Source of the DNA: Cinnamomum chago
Lineage: Eukaryota > Streptophyta > Magnoliopsida > Laurales > Lauraceae
Assembly: GCA_038049695.1 (NCBI GenBank)
Contig: CP142456.1
Location: 19,062,501 to 19,126,500 of the forward strand
Direction: 5' to 3'
DNA length: 64,000 nt
Below, piece by piece: positions 47,111-58,535 of the stretch; position 1 is the stretch's first letter; each line of letters opens with the position of its first letter. The notes below the pieces were generated by a model. The model had not been told where the DNA came from, did no database searches, and was given only the letters and a program-made list of their open reading frames with translations. The translations under genes were made by a program, and so were the position numbers.

Positions 47111-47943
47111 CACGGTGTTCCATCCTCCGTCATATTTTTAACTGTTGAAAGCTCCATACTTCTCCATGGGAAGCAAAATAAGATAAAACAGCAATGAGCC
47201 ATTTATTATATATGTAATATGGGTCAGCAATGGTTTTGTTGAAGCTCTCGCTGTTTCAATGAGCTTGAAGTTAGATTCACGTCACATAAACAAAATCCAA
47301 TTGCTATATCTTTCTAATTGATTCGAGCATGTCACAAGAAGACAAGTTGGAATCGGAAGGCAGCAAACCACCAAATGAGAAGCACCAGAAGGTCCCTGCT
47401 CTTAGAAAGTGAATGGATTTCCTTTTTTTTTTTTTTGTGTGTTGGTGGGTGGGTGGGGTTTAGTAAATGGAGAAGTGGGTTATGGTTGTATCGATGAGAA
47501 ATGAATTGGGTTTGTCTTGAATCCTTGAAAAATGAACTGGCCTGTGATTGTATCTGTGAAACCTTAACTGAAATGAAGAAGCCCTTTTCAGAAACAAATA
47601 ACAGAGTAAGATGAAAAAACCTAATACTACTGTAGAATGAATTAAATAAAAAACAAAATACCTGATATCCGACCCAAAGTCTGAGCAACTCTTGTTTGTA
47701 CCTTGTGTATTGAGCAAAGAACATAGAAAGAATGCAAGATTTTTGCACATTAGAGGAATGAAGGGGATGAGAGTTATGATAAGGAAATAAAGAGGAGAAG
47801 AGGAGCGTTCTTGGGGAAGAGGAAACGAAGAAGAAATGAAGAGAGGAGAATAGTAACGTTCTTGAGGAAGATGAAAGGAAGAGAGAAGTTACGGTTATTG
47901 TTTGCATTTGAACCAGTGCTCTCAATTATGTGAAATTAAGATT
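47110..47943. other. Stretch without recognised genes
   Basis: Contains a T run with GTTGGTGGGTGGG near 47430 and a pair of similar GA-rich blocks (about 47785-47830 and 47840-47885). Long minus-strand frames here are Ser/Phe/Leu-rich and overlap each other; I do not accept them as genes. Confidence 0.5.
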
Positions 47944-48117
47944 AAATGGGCCATTAATAAGTAAGATTAAATGGGCCATTAGTTAGTAGGGCTGATGTTG
48001 GCAGCATGTCAAAAGTTATAAGATGGTCAAAATCAAATCTCAAATGGACACAGAATTGGCAATTGGAATTCAGCTGGCAAATTGAAATCAAATTTTGATT
48101 TCTCAGTTCGCTTCATT

Positions 48118-48120
<3 letters not shown>
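47944..48120 (+). repeat. Dispersed repeat, inverted partner at 59150-59345
   Basis: The complement of this segment aligns with 59150-59345: shared words include AATGAAGCGAA, TTTGATTTTGAC, CTTATAA, TTTTGACAT and AATGGGCCATTAA. It ends at a (TA)20 tract (48121-48160). It contains the 25-bp near-duplicate AAGATTAAATGGGCCATTA twice. Confidence 0.65.

Positions 48121-48160
<40 letters not shown>
48121..48160. repeat. (TA)20 microsatellite
   Basis: Forty bases of uninterrupted TA. Confidence 0.95.
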
Positions 48161-48164
<4 letters not shown>

Positions 48165-48346
48165 GAAATCACATAAAATATAAGAGGGAATTTACAATAT
48201 AATTTTTGGAAATTAAAAAACTTGTGATATTAAAAGCTGCATAAGATTAATACAAAGTTATTTACCTCCCTTTCCTCGGTCCTCCCTTGGTAGCCTTGAG
48301 CTCCACTTGGTACTTGTGTATTATGAAAGATTTGATGAAGCCTTTC

Positions 48347-51087
48347 CTAGGCCCCTTTTGTGGAATTAAGATTCAAGAGTTTAGGGATGTGCTGAAAGTT
48401 TACCCATTCATCTCTTTGAATCTTCCCTTCGAGCTCCCCCGAGACCTCTTTTACTAAGAGACGTTGAAGACTAGTGAGGTATTGGATACCCTCTAGGTTC
48501 TTCAAATTAGGGCAATAAAACAAACCTAGGGACTGAATGCAACTCATTGATTCCTCTTCAAATTTTATATGATTTAGTTCAGCCATTTGATCTATGCACA
48601 ACAGCTTGAGTTGCAAGAAGTGTCTGTGACGGAAGCACAATTCTTTCCCAACATATGCCTTTCGAAGAAAAAGTTTCATGAGATTGGGCAATACTTGCAG
48701 TGAGGACAAAGGATCTTCATTCAATTGAGACAAATATAGAAACACTCCAGTGAGGTTTTGAAGGGAAACAATCCAAAGAGGCAACCTCGCCAAACGCCCC
48801 GTTAATATGAGAGTTTCAAGATGAATTGGAGGAGAAGACAGTGCATCCATATTAAGAATCTCTTCTTCGCTTGTAGCCTCTACATTCAAGAATCGAAGGC
48901 CTTCCATCTTTTGCAACGAGGCACATAACTCTACCCCATGGTCTCTTTCCACCTTTGCAATTCCCAACTTTCTTAGCTGGTTCAAGTTTCCAATTTTTTT
49001 AACTATTTCATTGTTTGCACCAATAATTTCTAAAGTTTGTAAGCACTTTAAATTGCATATTCCATCGGGAGCTTGTGCAAATTTGTGAAAGTTAAAACTG
49101 CGAGGCGACAAAGATAGATCATGACGATATGTACAGATATGCCGCAGTTTCTTCAATTTTTCTACTCCTTTGGGCAGGATATCTATTTTTGACTCCCTAA
49201 TATCCAATGTCTGTAGATTTTGGAGCCTTCCTATGGATTCTGGAAGCACTTCAACATTTGTATTCCCCAAACTCAAATAGCGTAAATTGAATAACTCTAC
49301 TAATTCATCTGGCAAACTCTCTATAGGAGAATCTTTTAGATCTAGCACCTTAATAGTTTAAAGCTTGATAAGATGCCACGTAAAGAAAGAGATGAAATTT
49401 CTAATTTGAACAACATCAAAGAGCAAAGATGACAATTACTTGAACCAATGTTTACAACACTACGGCTCATTGACAAGTAACGGGCCTTTTTGTTCAGAGT
49501 CTCCTCTTTTCCATCATTTATGTAGCAAAAATTCTCTTCATAGCCAATTGATATAGCCAACTCTCGCAAAACATCATGCATCCGTACCCTTTTTTTAAAT
49601 TGAAGAGCACTTTCTGCATATTGTAGCATGCCCCTACATACAAGATCCTTGATATAGTCTGCGGCCACCTCCTCTAATGTTAGACCTCTCCTCTCTTGTA
49701 TAAAACCTTGTGCAACCCATAACCTAATTAGTTTATTTTGTGTAATTTGGCCATATTCAGGAAAGAGGCTGCAATATAAGAAACAGTACTTGAGGTTGTA
49801 TGGCAAATCGTTAAAACTGAGCAAGAGTATGTTCTTCAACCCTCCCAAATCTTTATTATTGCCCAACTGCCAGCTAAGACTAGCTTCCACCATACTCCAT
49901 TCTAAGCTCGAGTTTTCTTTCATTGACATGAGCCCCCCAATGGTCACAATTGCTAGTGGTAGCCCCTCACATTTTTGTACTAGGCTTTCTGCATATGGCT
50001 TTAAATGCGGAGGACATCTTTTGTTTGAAAATGCTTTGCTACAAAAGAGGACGAAAGCATCGTCATTGCCCAGATGCCCAAGGCGAAGAACATTTTCAAC
50101 TCCGAAAGATGATGCCAAATCATCCATCCGTGTTGTGATGATGACTCTGCCTCCACATCCATTATCTGGCAATGCAAGTTGTATGTGTTGCCATACAATT
50201 ACTTTCCATACATCATCTAAAACAATGACGTACCTTTTTCTCTGCAAGTAGCTGATGAGCATCTCGCTAATTTCGATGGTATCCATTTCAGCAACACCAT
50301 TTGGAATAGGCTCATCTGTAGATTTGCATAGTTCCTTCATCAAGTTTCGTAGGAGCTCGTCAACTTTGTAAGTCTGGGAAACCGTGATCCACGCATGGCA
50401 ATCAAAGTGGCTCTTCACCGTTGAGTGGTTATAAACTTTTGTAACAAGAGTGGTCTTGCCAAGGCCACCCATTCCCACCACGGACAGCACCACATGTTCT
50501 GGCACTTTATCTGATTCTGTCAGCCGGTTGATTAGGAAATTCTTGCTTTCCTCAATTCCCACAATGTCAACATCTGGGATCAAACGCGCTTGTTGTCTTA
50601 AATGTTGCCAATTTTCACCACCACCACCACCACCATCATCATTTGTGTTTGATGTCGATCCTACTTCTGGGAGGCAATAACGTTTGTACCGCTCTGAAAT
50701 CTCGTGAATCTCAGACTTGATTGCTTGCAGCTCAGAGGCAATCTTGCGCTTGTGAGAGTAACGCTTTGGGAGGAGAACGGTCTTCACGAGAGTTCTTCGT
50801 AGTAGTCCTTTGTCTGCCTGTAGTCGCATCTCAGCAATATGATACATGTACTCGTCAATGATATCCTCAACTTTGTAGGTGATTTCTCTTACTTGCCCCA
50901 CCCATGTTCGCACTCTATCATCATCCGTATCTCTTATCTTTCTTCTATCTGCAACCTTCAAGAAAGAAAGCATGCTCTCCAGCTCGAACTGGATTTCTTC
51001 TATCTTCAATCCTCGGAAAAGAGACGCTTCGCGCTGCATAAGAGAAGTCAGGGATTGAAGCAAGATACCCAACGCAGCGTCCGCCAT
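48347..51087 (-). pseudogene. CC-NB-LRR immune receptor, RPM1-like, with one frameshift
   Basis: Intracellular pathogen receptor of the coiled-coil NLR class. I take the start at 51087 (MADAALGILLQSL), the usual NLR beginning, rather than the in-frame Met ten codons earlier. The N-terminal 581 codons hold an EDVID-type motif VEDIIDE (73-79), P-loop GMGGLGKTT with K211, kinase-2 VLDDVW (D291, D292), RNBS-B RVIITTR, GLPLA, RNBS-D KYCFLYCSLFPE and MHD (503-505). The frame stops at 49342. The LRR part (about 333 codons, ending at 48347) continues in another frame from about 49348, starting VLDLKDSP; a one-base loss at the usual LLRVLDL position explains it. Joined length, about 915-924 residues, is normal for the family. 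No intron is seen. One assembly error could restore it, so 'pseudogene' is provisional. Confidence 0.88.
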
Positions 51088-51117
51088 ATTTGTTTTGCTC
51101 TTACTTTTTTCTCTCAC

Positions 51118-53469
51118 AATACAATACAGTCTTTTATTGAGGCCAGTGGCGCCAGGCTATGGTGCAGCGGCGGTTATCTACTTATCTCCAATTAGAGTGC
51201 TCCGCGTTAGGCCTTTGTAAGAAATTATTGGTTGTCCTGGATTCCATGCTATATTCGGTCATTAATCGTAAATGCTTTTCTTTGTGCCACACAAGAAATA
51301 AAGTTGCTTAGTGAGCATGGCCGATCGACCACAATAAATGGAATGCTTTTTGTGGACTTCTAATTTTCATCATCCACCATATCAAAGATCATGGGCCACC
51401 GTGACAACTGGATGCATGAACTACTAAGTCACGGGCACAGCTCATGGTTTCCAATGGGAACCGTTTCCATCTAATCGAGGAAGGTTCCCACTTGACAGGT
51501 TTATTAATTTAAAAAAATCTTGATAATTGGTATATAAAAAAAAAGGTTTGGACATGTTGATGGACTTGCGCCATCGACTTGTTGAGGGCTAAGGAACGAT
51601 CTGGGCCGTTTCTCTGAGCCTGGTTTCATTCATGTGTGTTGTGGAATGGATGTGGAGTCTGTATCCTACTGTTCTTACTTTAAGTCAGTATACAATCTAT
51701 GGGTAATAAAAGATTGCATTTGAGCCCCATCGACTGTGTAAGAGCTGGCTTCCAAGGTGGCTCCATGACTGGTGCCCCTAAATTGAGATAGATGGAGGTT
51801 CTTAATTCTCTAAAAAGGTGTTAAACAGACAATGCCTCACCCAATTAATTAGGAACAATACCATCCCAATAAAAACTGTTACCAAGCTGATAACTCTGCT
51901 TGGCCAAAAAATGATATGCCACATTAGAAGTCCGAAAAATATAAAAGAACTTAATAAAAGAAAAATAATTGTAGTGAAGTTTAATGTCCAAAATAATGGA
52001 ATTGGTGGTCAATCCACTTGTCCGCTGATGTTATCCACCCGGCTGGAGGTGCAATGCATCTCAACTTCATCTAGTAGGCCTAGGTAGATCGGTATAAGGG
52101 TGGATGGTCAAGATGTTACATGTAGCTGATCCTACATGGATGGATGGATTGATTAAATCTAGTGGGTTTGAGGTACGTCAAACCTATAACGATCCAGACT
52201 CGCTTTCCACATGATATTGTCCGCTTTGGTTACATGTCATACTGTTTTTTTGTGTAGGCCTCAACCCACCAAAATGCTTCATGTGGAGTTAAGGACCATG
52301 TCACACATATATATCCAAGATCTAAACTAGTCGTTTCCGATGATGTGGGACTTATGCACCAATGCATATGCAGTCCTTAAGACTTTCCCTTGCCCTCTCG
52401 GTCTAGGCGGATGCTCGCCAGACTCAACTCCCTTCTATAGGGGGGCCACAGGTGTGATATAAATTATACACCCCATCGCTTTATAAATTTATTTTTGGTA
52501 ATGCAATATCGTCACTCTTCTCTATATATTACCCCATCGCTTCATAAATTTGTTGATCAAGAGATACAAAACCTTCATGTGTTGCCTAAATAATATTTTT
52601 GAAAAGAAAACAAAGTTGCTAACTTGCAAAATTCTTTATAATGGGGGTTGTTTTTTATCCACTATTCTGGGCGCTTTTCGTCCGTCCCCCCGCCCCCCGC
52701 GTGCAAGTTATTGCATTAACTAACATAGCTCTCCAAGCTCCTACTCATATCTTGATTATCCCCAAAGTGAAGGATGGATTAATTGGGCTCCCTAAATTTT
52801 CCCTTGATGCCCTTTTTTTTTTTTTTTGGTTATTCCTTTACTCGTTAGAGAGATACAGTAAGAGAATTTATCAAAAGTTGTTCTGCTATTAAATCCATAG
52901 CGGTAATTTTGGAAAGGATATTTTCGAAGACTCAACACCAGACTCAAAGGATATTTTCGATGATAAATGAAAGAATATAATGATATTTGGAAAAAAGTGA
53001 TTGTAAAATAGTAATTTGGAAAATGGAGACTTTCATGGAACAAGACCGTTGATTCTTAAATATCATTTCAAACTCTTGTTTCTTTTATAGAATTTCCGCT
53101 AGACATTCACCATGTCCAGGAATTTCTGGACATTGTGTGACATGTTGTTCTTCGGAATTTCTAAATTGAATATTTCGCATTTCTATATTCCAACTACATG
53201 AAAGGTCTCTTATAACCTTTGGGAATCTAGGAATTCCACTCCCTTTATATTTTGGTAGAATTTCTGGATGCTCAAGCCCAAAGAAATTCTCCAAACAAAC
53301 ATTCATAAAATTCCAACAAAAAAAAGATGCCCGAGTCCTGACCTAGACGGTAGGGACGCTGCACCGAAGCCCACCCCTTATTATTATTATTATTATTATA
53401 TCCAAACCATTGAATTGAATGGATCCCCTAATGATATACAAAATTGAAAACAGAAATTCAAAGTGTGAA
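51118..53469. other. Upstream flank of the NLR gene, no gene seen
   Basis: Bases 51230-51470 are repeated at 53470-53800. The rest shows T runs (52807-52827), two near-identical CCCCATCGCTTNATAAATTT phrases (about 52470 and 52540) and a C-rich island near 52685. No coding frame convinces. Confidence 0.55.
51230..51470 (+). repeat. Direct repeat in NLR upstream flank (partner 53470-53800)
   Basis: Shares the ordered phrases TTGGATTCCATG-like, GAATGCTTTTCT, CCACAATAA.TAAATG, ATGCTTTT.TTGACTT, CATCATC, ATCATGGCCCA-like and AGCTCATGGTTTCCAAT with the downstream copy, which is lengthened by a 47-bp tandem repeat. Confidence 0.7.
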
Positions 53470-53800
53470 AGCGTCTGTTGGATTCCATGGTAAATTCGAT
53501 CATCAATCATGGAATGCTTTTCTGTGTAATGCCCAACCACAATAATAAATGGGATGCTTTTGTTGACTTGTATTCATCATCAATAGAGACTAAAGTTGCG
53601 ATCATGGCCCACATCCATCTGTATTAATAATAGAGACTAAAGCTGCTAGCATGGCCCACATCCATCTGTTTAAATAATAGAGACTAAAGCTGCTAGCATG
53701 GCCCACATCCATTTGTATTAATAATAGAGACAAGCTGCTAGCATGGCCCACATGGACTACTGTTTCCAGCTCATGGTTTCCAATTGGATGCAGTCCCAGG
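53470..53800 (+). repeat. Second copy of the NLR-flank repeat, expanded
   Basis: Homologous to 51230-51470 in the same order, with the 47-bp tandem array inserted in its middle. Confidence 0.7.
53585..53760 (+). repeat. 47-bp tandem repeat, nearly 4 copies
   Basis: AGAGACTAAAG(C)TGCTAGCATGG units start at 53585, 53632, 53679 and 53726, an exact 47-bp period; the last copy is slightly shortened. Confidence 0.9.
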
Positions 53801-53871
53801 TCGTTCAGGTCAATGGCCCTGGGATCTTCTCAAAAGCAAACGGATCCAACAAGGCATTGACCTGGACGACC
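53798..53871. repeat. Foldback hairpin A (about 20-bp arms)
   Basis: GGTCGTTCAGGTCAATG (53799-53815) pairs with CATTGACCTGGACGACC (53855-53871), with one G-T-type mismatch, around a loop of about 40 nt. A related hairpin lies 196 bp downstream. Confidence 0.7.
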
Positions 53872-53993
53872 CAAAGGCATAAAACAAAGTTAAAAATAAA
53901 AATTAAATGATAATTAGGCTGTGCAACGCGACTTCTTTTTCATCATCCATCAAATTCAATGGAGAATAAAAGTTGCTAGCATCAACCATTTCC

Positions 53994-54071
53994 AAGTCGT
54001 TCACGTCAATGCCCATTGGGTCTCTTCTCATAATCAATCAGACAGATCCAAGGGGCATTGACTTGAACGAC
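53994..54071. repeat. Foldback hairpin B (about 20-bp arms)
   Basis: GTCGTTCACGTCAATGCCC pairs with GGGGCATTGACTTGAACGAC (54052-54071) with one mismatch. Sequence following both hairpins (A-rich, TTAAATGA.AATT, CTGTGCAACG) is also shared, so a unit of about 140 bp has been duplicated. Confidence 0.7.
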
Positions 54072-54267
54072 ACAAGGGAGGGTATAAAAAATATTTAAAA
54101 ATAAGAATTAAATGACAATTTGCCTGTGCAACGGGGCATATAAAATCCTGAGAAAACTAGGGGAAAAATTCTCATACCATATCTGAAGCAAGGAGAGGAC
54201 CCATCATTAGTTTAGAGACGAAAGGGGCCCTTTTTGTGTGTTTATTTTTATTTTTTTTTCATTTAAC

Positions 54268-54597
54268 GATGTTATCGATATCCTCATAGAGCTCAAGCAA
54301 ATACAAGCCGCCACCATCAAATCCAACCTCCAACGCGACATCTCCGTCCTCACCAAGCTCATCAATTTCTGCTCCCTTTGACCCTCCTCAGCCATGGACT
54401 ACGTCCCGCACCTATTTGACCAAATTCCCCAACCGGACGTGGTCCTTTTCAACACCATGTCCCGCGGCTACGCTTGCACCCACACCCCACTTCGAGCCTT
54501 GCTGCTCTTCACCCAAATGCCTAGATCGGAACTAATCTCCTTCTCCGGTAACAGCAAACCCAAGAACACCTTTCTCCGTTTCGAATTTTTGTAGGAA
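54268..54597 (+). pseudogene. Pentatricopeptide-repeat (PPR) protein fragment
   Basis: In one frame: LKQIQAATIKSNLQRDISVL, TKLINFCSL, stop TGA at 54379, then MDYVPHLFDQIPQPDVVLFN and RALLLFTQM. This is the N-terminal start of a plant organellar PPR protein (LFDQIPQPDVVLFNTM... is a typical first repeat). Similarity ends near 54530; the remaining codons to TAG at 54597 look unrelated. No intron interrupts it. It is a truncated, stop-bearing copy without visible function; a retrocopy or a decayed tandem duplicate are both possible. Confidence 0.75.
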
Positions 54598-54935
54598 ACT
54601 CGATCGGCGTGGCCCCCTCATGATCGGAACCAATCTCCTGCTCTTTTTTGCAATGAAGATGACGTGTAGAAATCCGGATCAATCATTGATCCGATTTGTC
54701 GAGTCGATTGAGAGGATTTAGGAAGGAGTCTTTGAGTCTTTTGACCCAACGGGACTAATCCCCTAGGTGGTGCCTGCTAAACCCACACAAACACACATTG
54801 GGCAAATTTGGAGTGGTTTTGAACACGACGTAGGGAGCAAACTAGCGCCTTATGCCACTCCAACTCCCAGGCGGGTGTCCAGTTATGACCTTATTGTCCA
54901 AAAATGATTAGCTTCCGTCAAGTAATGGTAAATTA

Positions 54936-55954
54936 TAGGGCTGCACAAAAAATCCGGTATCACCGCAAGACCGAACCGAACCGATCGAACTGGGCGGTTC
55001 GGATCGGTTTACAGTAGATCAGTTCGGTTAACAGTTTGAAAATCATAAAAACGGCTTACATCGATCGGTTATCGGTTTGAGCCCATGGTTAATCGCTTAA
55101 ACCGAATCGACCGTATGTAGTAACTTAAGTGTTGCTTTTTTTTTTTTACTATTTTAGCCTTAGGATTTCGTTTTTGACTAGTTGCAAAGTTACATTCTAT
55201 GACTCCATTCTCACATGAACTCAACCGTCAACACTGCCTCAGTGCATCTCCTCTAATTTCTCAAATGCTTTTTGATACTTCATTGCAGATGGAGGGATTA
55301 CTGTATATGGTGTTTTCCTTCCATCATAATTCCTACCTCATTTCAATGAAGTTTTTATCAGAAAGCTGCACTCTTGATAATGCTAGAAAAGCCAAGTAGA
55401 GCCTAGCTTTTTTATGGTTGGTTTTGGTCTCACCTAACCAATGTGTTAATAAACATTCATTTTTGAAAAATACAGTAGGTTCTGATACAGATTCCGTTTG
55501 TGTATGACTTTTCTTGACTTGAACAATTATTCTATTGTAATTCCAAATAGTATCATGTGGAATGAATGTTTCACTGCAAGCTGGTTATTGTTTTTTTTTT
55601 TTTTTTTTGAGCCCCTGCATTCAGTCCAAACTCTTTTTTTGGAGTAGAATTATTTTTTATATGCATTTAGTCCAGTCTGGAATGTTGGACTTTTATGTTT
55701 GCACTAAACATTGGAATAAATGCAAAGAACGGGGTATCATCATTTTGAAATTTTCAATGTCTGATTTTAAAAATTAAAAAAATAAAAAACAACGGTTTAA
55801 CGGACTGAACCGAACCGTTTGGTTCGGTTCGATTCGGTTCGGTTTAAGCCCTCTCTATCGGTTAGATCGGATCGGTTAATTAAAAAATGGACAGGTTCGG
55901 TTTGGTTATTGATTTTAGTGTTAAACCGATCCAAACCGCCCATGTACAGCCTTA
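54936..55954. mobile_element. Non-autonomous hAT-like element, 1019 bp
   Basis: Ends TAGGGCTGCACA and (complement) TAAGGCTGTACA, flanked by the 8-bp duplication GTAAATTA (54928-54935 and 55955-55962). Eight-base target duplications and TARGG ends are hAT marks. Subterminal zones are packed with GGTTCGGTT-type words on both sides (54965-55110 and 55800-55940). No transposase frame; the middle is AT-rich. Confidence 0.8.
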
Positions 55955-55962
55955 GTAAATTA

Positions 55963-56953
55963 TCCAATTGGATGACGGAAATTCTTGACGCAAGAGGTTC
56001 TCTAAGATCCATCTCCAGCGGGCTTTACATAATGGTTGGTACCATTGTGGCGCAAGGTAAGCCTGCTATGGAATGTTGACCAGATCTGGACTTTCAATGA
56101 GGGTGAAGCACTAGTATCTCTAAAATACTCCACACTATTTAATTTTACACATTTTTTAGCCTCTCATTTTGGACCACAAGAAAAAAAATGTACTATTTTC
56201 TTGTGTGCCCAGCTTATGATGGGGGAAAGACGAAAAACTCGATTAACTTATTGCATGGGATCACTTGATTCAATTACTGTGTGATGTGCACTTGTTCCTG
56301 TTGCTAACTTCAATTCACTGATTTTTGGAACTGTGTGAACTGTGCAGTACTTTCTCATTGTGAAAAAGATTCACCAAAAGATAAAAGGAGGACATTGCAA
56401 TGGAGAGTCCACCTGATTGGGAGTTTCGTGATATGGGCTTAGCTAACCGTGATTTCTGATACCTATAAATTAGCTCTGTCGGTTGGATTGCAAAATTATT
56501 TGTCATTCTATTTTCCACATTCTTTCCAACCCATAGCACTAATGCGGCAAATAAACTTTGGCTTTGAGTATGAATGTTTGTATCCCTGACCATACTGATA
56601 GTTTAGGTTAGTTGTTTTTTCAGTTATGGTCTCTTTTTTTTTTTCTCAGTTGTGGCCTCTGTTTTCCCTTTCTTTCCTACTGATATCACTAATGCAGCAA
56701 ATGAACTTTGGCATTGAGTATGAAACTATGTATGTATGGAGCAGACTGTAACTTTCAATTACTTGTATTTTCAGTTGCAGGAATATGTTGCTCCAACCGC
56801 CTGGTTTGTAATGAGCGGGTGAATTGAGGGCCCCATCTTCATGTGTCATCTGTAATGTTCTCATGTTGCAGATTTCATCAAAATGGGAGGGTCCATCATA
56901 TTTATGGCTCACTGAAACACCCAGGTGATGCTTGTCTCCACTAACTACTCATG
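55963..56953. other. Stretch without recognised genes
   Basis: Contains an imperfect direct duplication of about 130 bp (around 56515-56640 and 56645-56770) built on CACTAATGCNGCAAATNAACTTTGG and GAGTATGAA. Short frames only. Confidence 0.5.
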
Positions 56954-56958
56954 AGTAT

Positions 56959-57817
56959 TGTGTGGGGCAATTCTTAAGACGCCAAAGTTATGTTTAACTC
57001 CAGTAATAATGCCAATTCTTCTTATATTCATTTCGGCTATGTGCGTTTTGGCTCGGATGTTAATGCGCTAGGCAAGGCCAACATTATCACCTCAGTCAAC
57101 CCCGACCTAAAATCCCCATGATCTCGGCCGTGTGCCTTTGCCTCAGTTGCGCGTCTCGACTACAGCTGTATGACGAACTGTCAACCGAGACAGGCACTGA
57201 CAGCCATGCACCACCTTCGAATATGTGGCAGGATACAAGCAAGCGCTGATGGGACAGATACATCATCCTAGCGGTCCAGAATCATTATCAAATCCCTGAC
57301 AAAGCGGCATCCAGCGGGTATAGCCATATAAGGGCAGGGCCCAAGAAAGGATCCGATGGGACCTTTGCCGTCAACAAGTCAAGACAAGATCAGGCCCAAT
57401 GTGACTGACATTTAATGCAATATGGGCTGATCGGACCGTCATTTAATGCAATGTGGGCTATGATGATGGATCCTCAGTAATTACTTTGTGGGCTGATGAG
57501 ACCTTAGCAATCAAATCATTAGGCACACTATCGAGTATCTAGAGACTTTTCTCTTATAAATAGAAGACCAGTCCAACCCAGGTACATATGCATGCACTCT
57601 CCCAGCCGTTACTCTGCATCTCTCTCTTCTTCAACCTTAGTTCAGTCCCTGCACTAATTTAGGCATCAGACAGCCCTGCGCTGCCCACAGTCAGGATCCT
57701 CTTGACCGTGTCTTCCTCCCCTTTCAGGTCCCTGAAGCGGCTTACTTTCCACAGTCATTTGGATAAGTCCTCTAAGGATCCCCCTAATCTTGTGAGTTAC
57801 ATTTTTTTGCACTTACA
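56959..57817 (+). mobile_element. Solo LTR of a Tat-like retrotransposon (859 bp)
   Basis: Starts TGTGTGGGGC and ends GCACTTACA, like the LTR at 30639-31310, and is flanked by a perfect 5-bp target duplication AGTAT (56954-56958 and 57818-57822). TATA box TATAAATA at 57555-57562. Duplication directly outside both ends, with no internal sequence, shows loss of the element body by LTR-LTR recombination. Confidence 0.82.
57555..57562 (+). promoter_or_regulatory. TATA box of the solo LTR
   Basis: TATAAATA in TCTTATAAATAGAAG, about 255 bp before the LTR end, matching the placement in the 3' LTR at 31056. Confidence 0.5.
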
Positions 57818-57822
57818 AGTAT

Positions 57823-58490
57823 CATTCATGGCGTTGTGGACTTCCTAGGTTGATGAGAATTAGCTGTTTTCTCTTTGTTTAGTTGAATTTCAGGATGATG
57901 ACCATTAATTGGGTTAATTTTCTGATCTTCTAAACTGCTGCTTCCATAGATCTTAATCTGGATAGTTATTCATTTATATTATATGAAAGGGTACCATTAT
58001 TGAAGGGTGTTATTTCAATTGACTAACGTGGTAAAGTAATTATGACTCATTGCATTCGGTATATGGTGACATAAAACAGTTTTTTTTTTTTTTAACTTCA
58101 TTTGAATTCACGTGTACAATTAATGAGCTTTGCTTCAGGAATTCTAGGTCCATGATGAAATGAGTGGACATTCTCTCTGTTGCCTTTCTTGATTGCGCAC
58201 AACTTTTGGTCTCGGCCTCCATGAGTTGAGCAACGTGGGTTGCATGTACTGGCCTCTCCTGAACTTGGCCCCTCTATTAATTGGGTTTTAGATGCTAGAA
58301 TGAAACCTTGAAGTTAAATAGGCCAGCTCACCAGTAATTAACAGTTCCTTGTTGGGTTGGTGGATTGCAGTAGAATTAGTGGGGTGGGGTTAGGTTGGCA
58401 GTTCAAATGCAGGAGTAAATTCATCCTGAATGCATCCCTGGTCAGTTAAAAATGTCAGTCGATGCCAATCTGAATCAAAATCATATATAA
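57823..58490. other. Stretch without recognised genes
   Basis: Unique-looking AT-rich sequence; nothing identified. Confidence 0.5.
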
Positions 58491-58535
58491 CTAGCGAAAA
58501 TCTCCCATGCTAAACACGGGTAGCGTGATTCATAA
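58491..58535 (-). mobile_element. Helitron-like 3' terminus (minus strand)
   Basis: On the minus strand, CCCGTG-TTTAG-CATGGG forms a six-pair hairpin (one G-T), followed by AGATTTTCG and CTAG|T. The element body would lie to the right, from 58536 on; its 5' end was not found. Confidence 0.5.

Noticed and set aside
47332..47925. 197-codon minus-strand frame
   Set aside because: Ser/Phe/Leu-rich, contains repeated GA-derived blocks and a poly-Lys run, and overlaps another frame of like quality. Not convincing without transcripts.
49790..50251. 153-codon plus-strand frame opposite the NLR
   Set aside because: Antisense shadow of NB-ARC coding sequence.
57829..57841. Degenerate primer-binding site (TGGCGTTGTGGA) after the LTR at 57817
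   Set aside because: A perfect AGTAT target duplication sits between the LTR and this word, so the LTR is solo and the likeness is chance.
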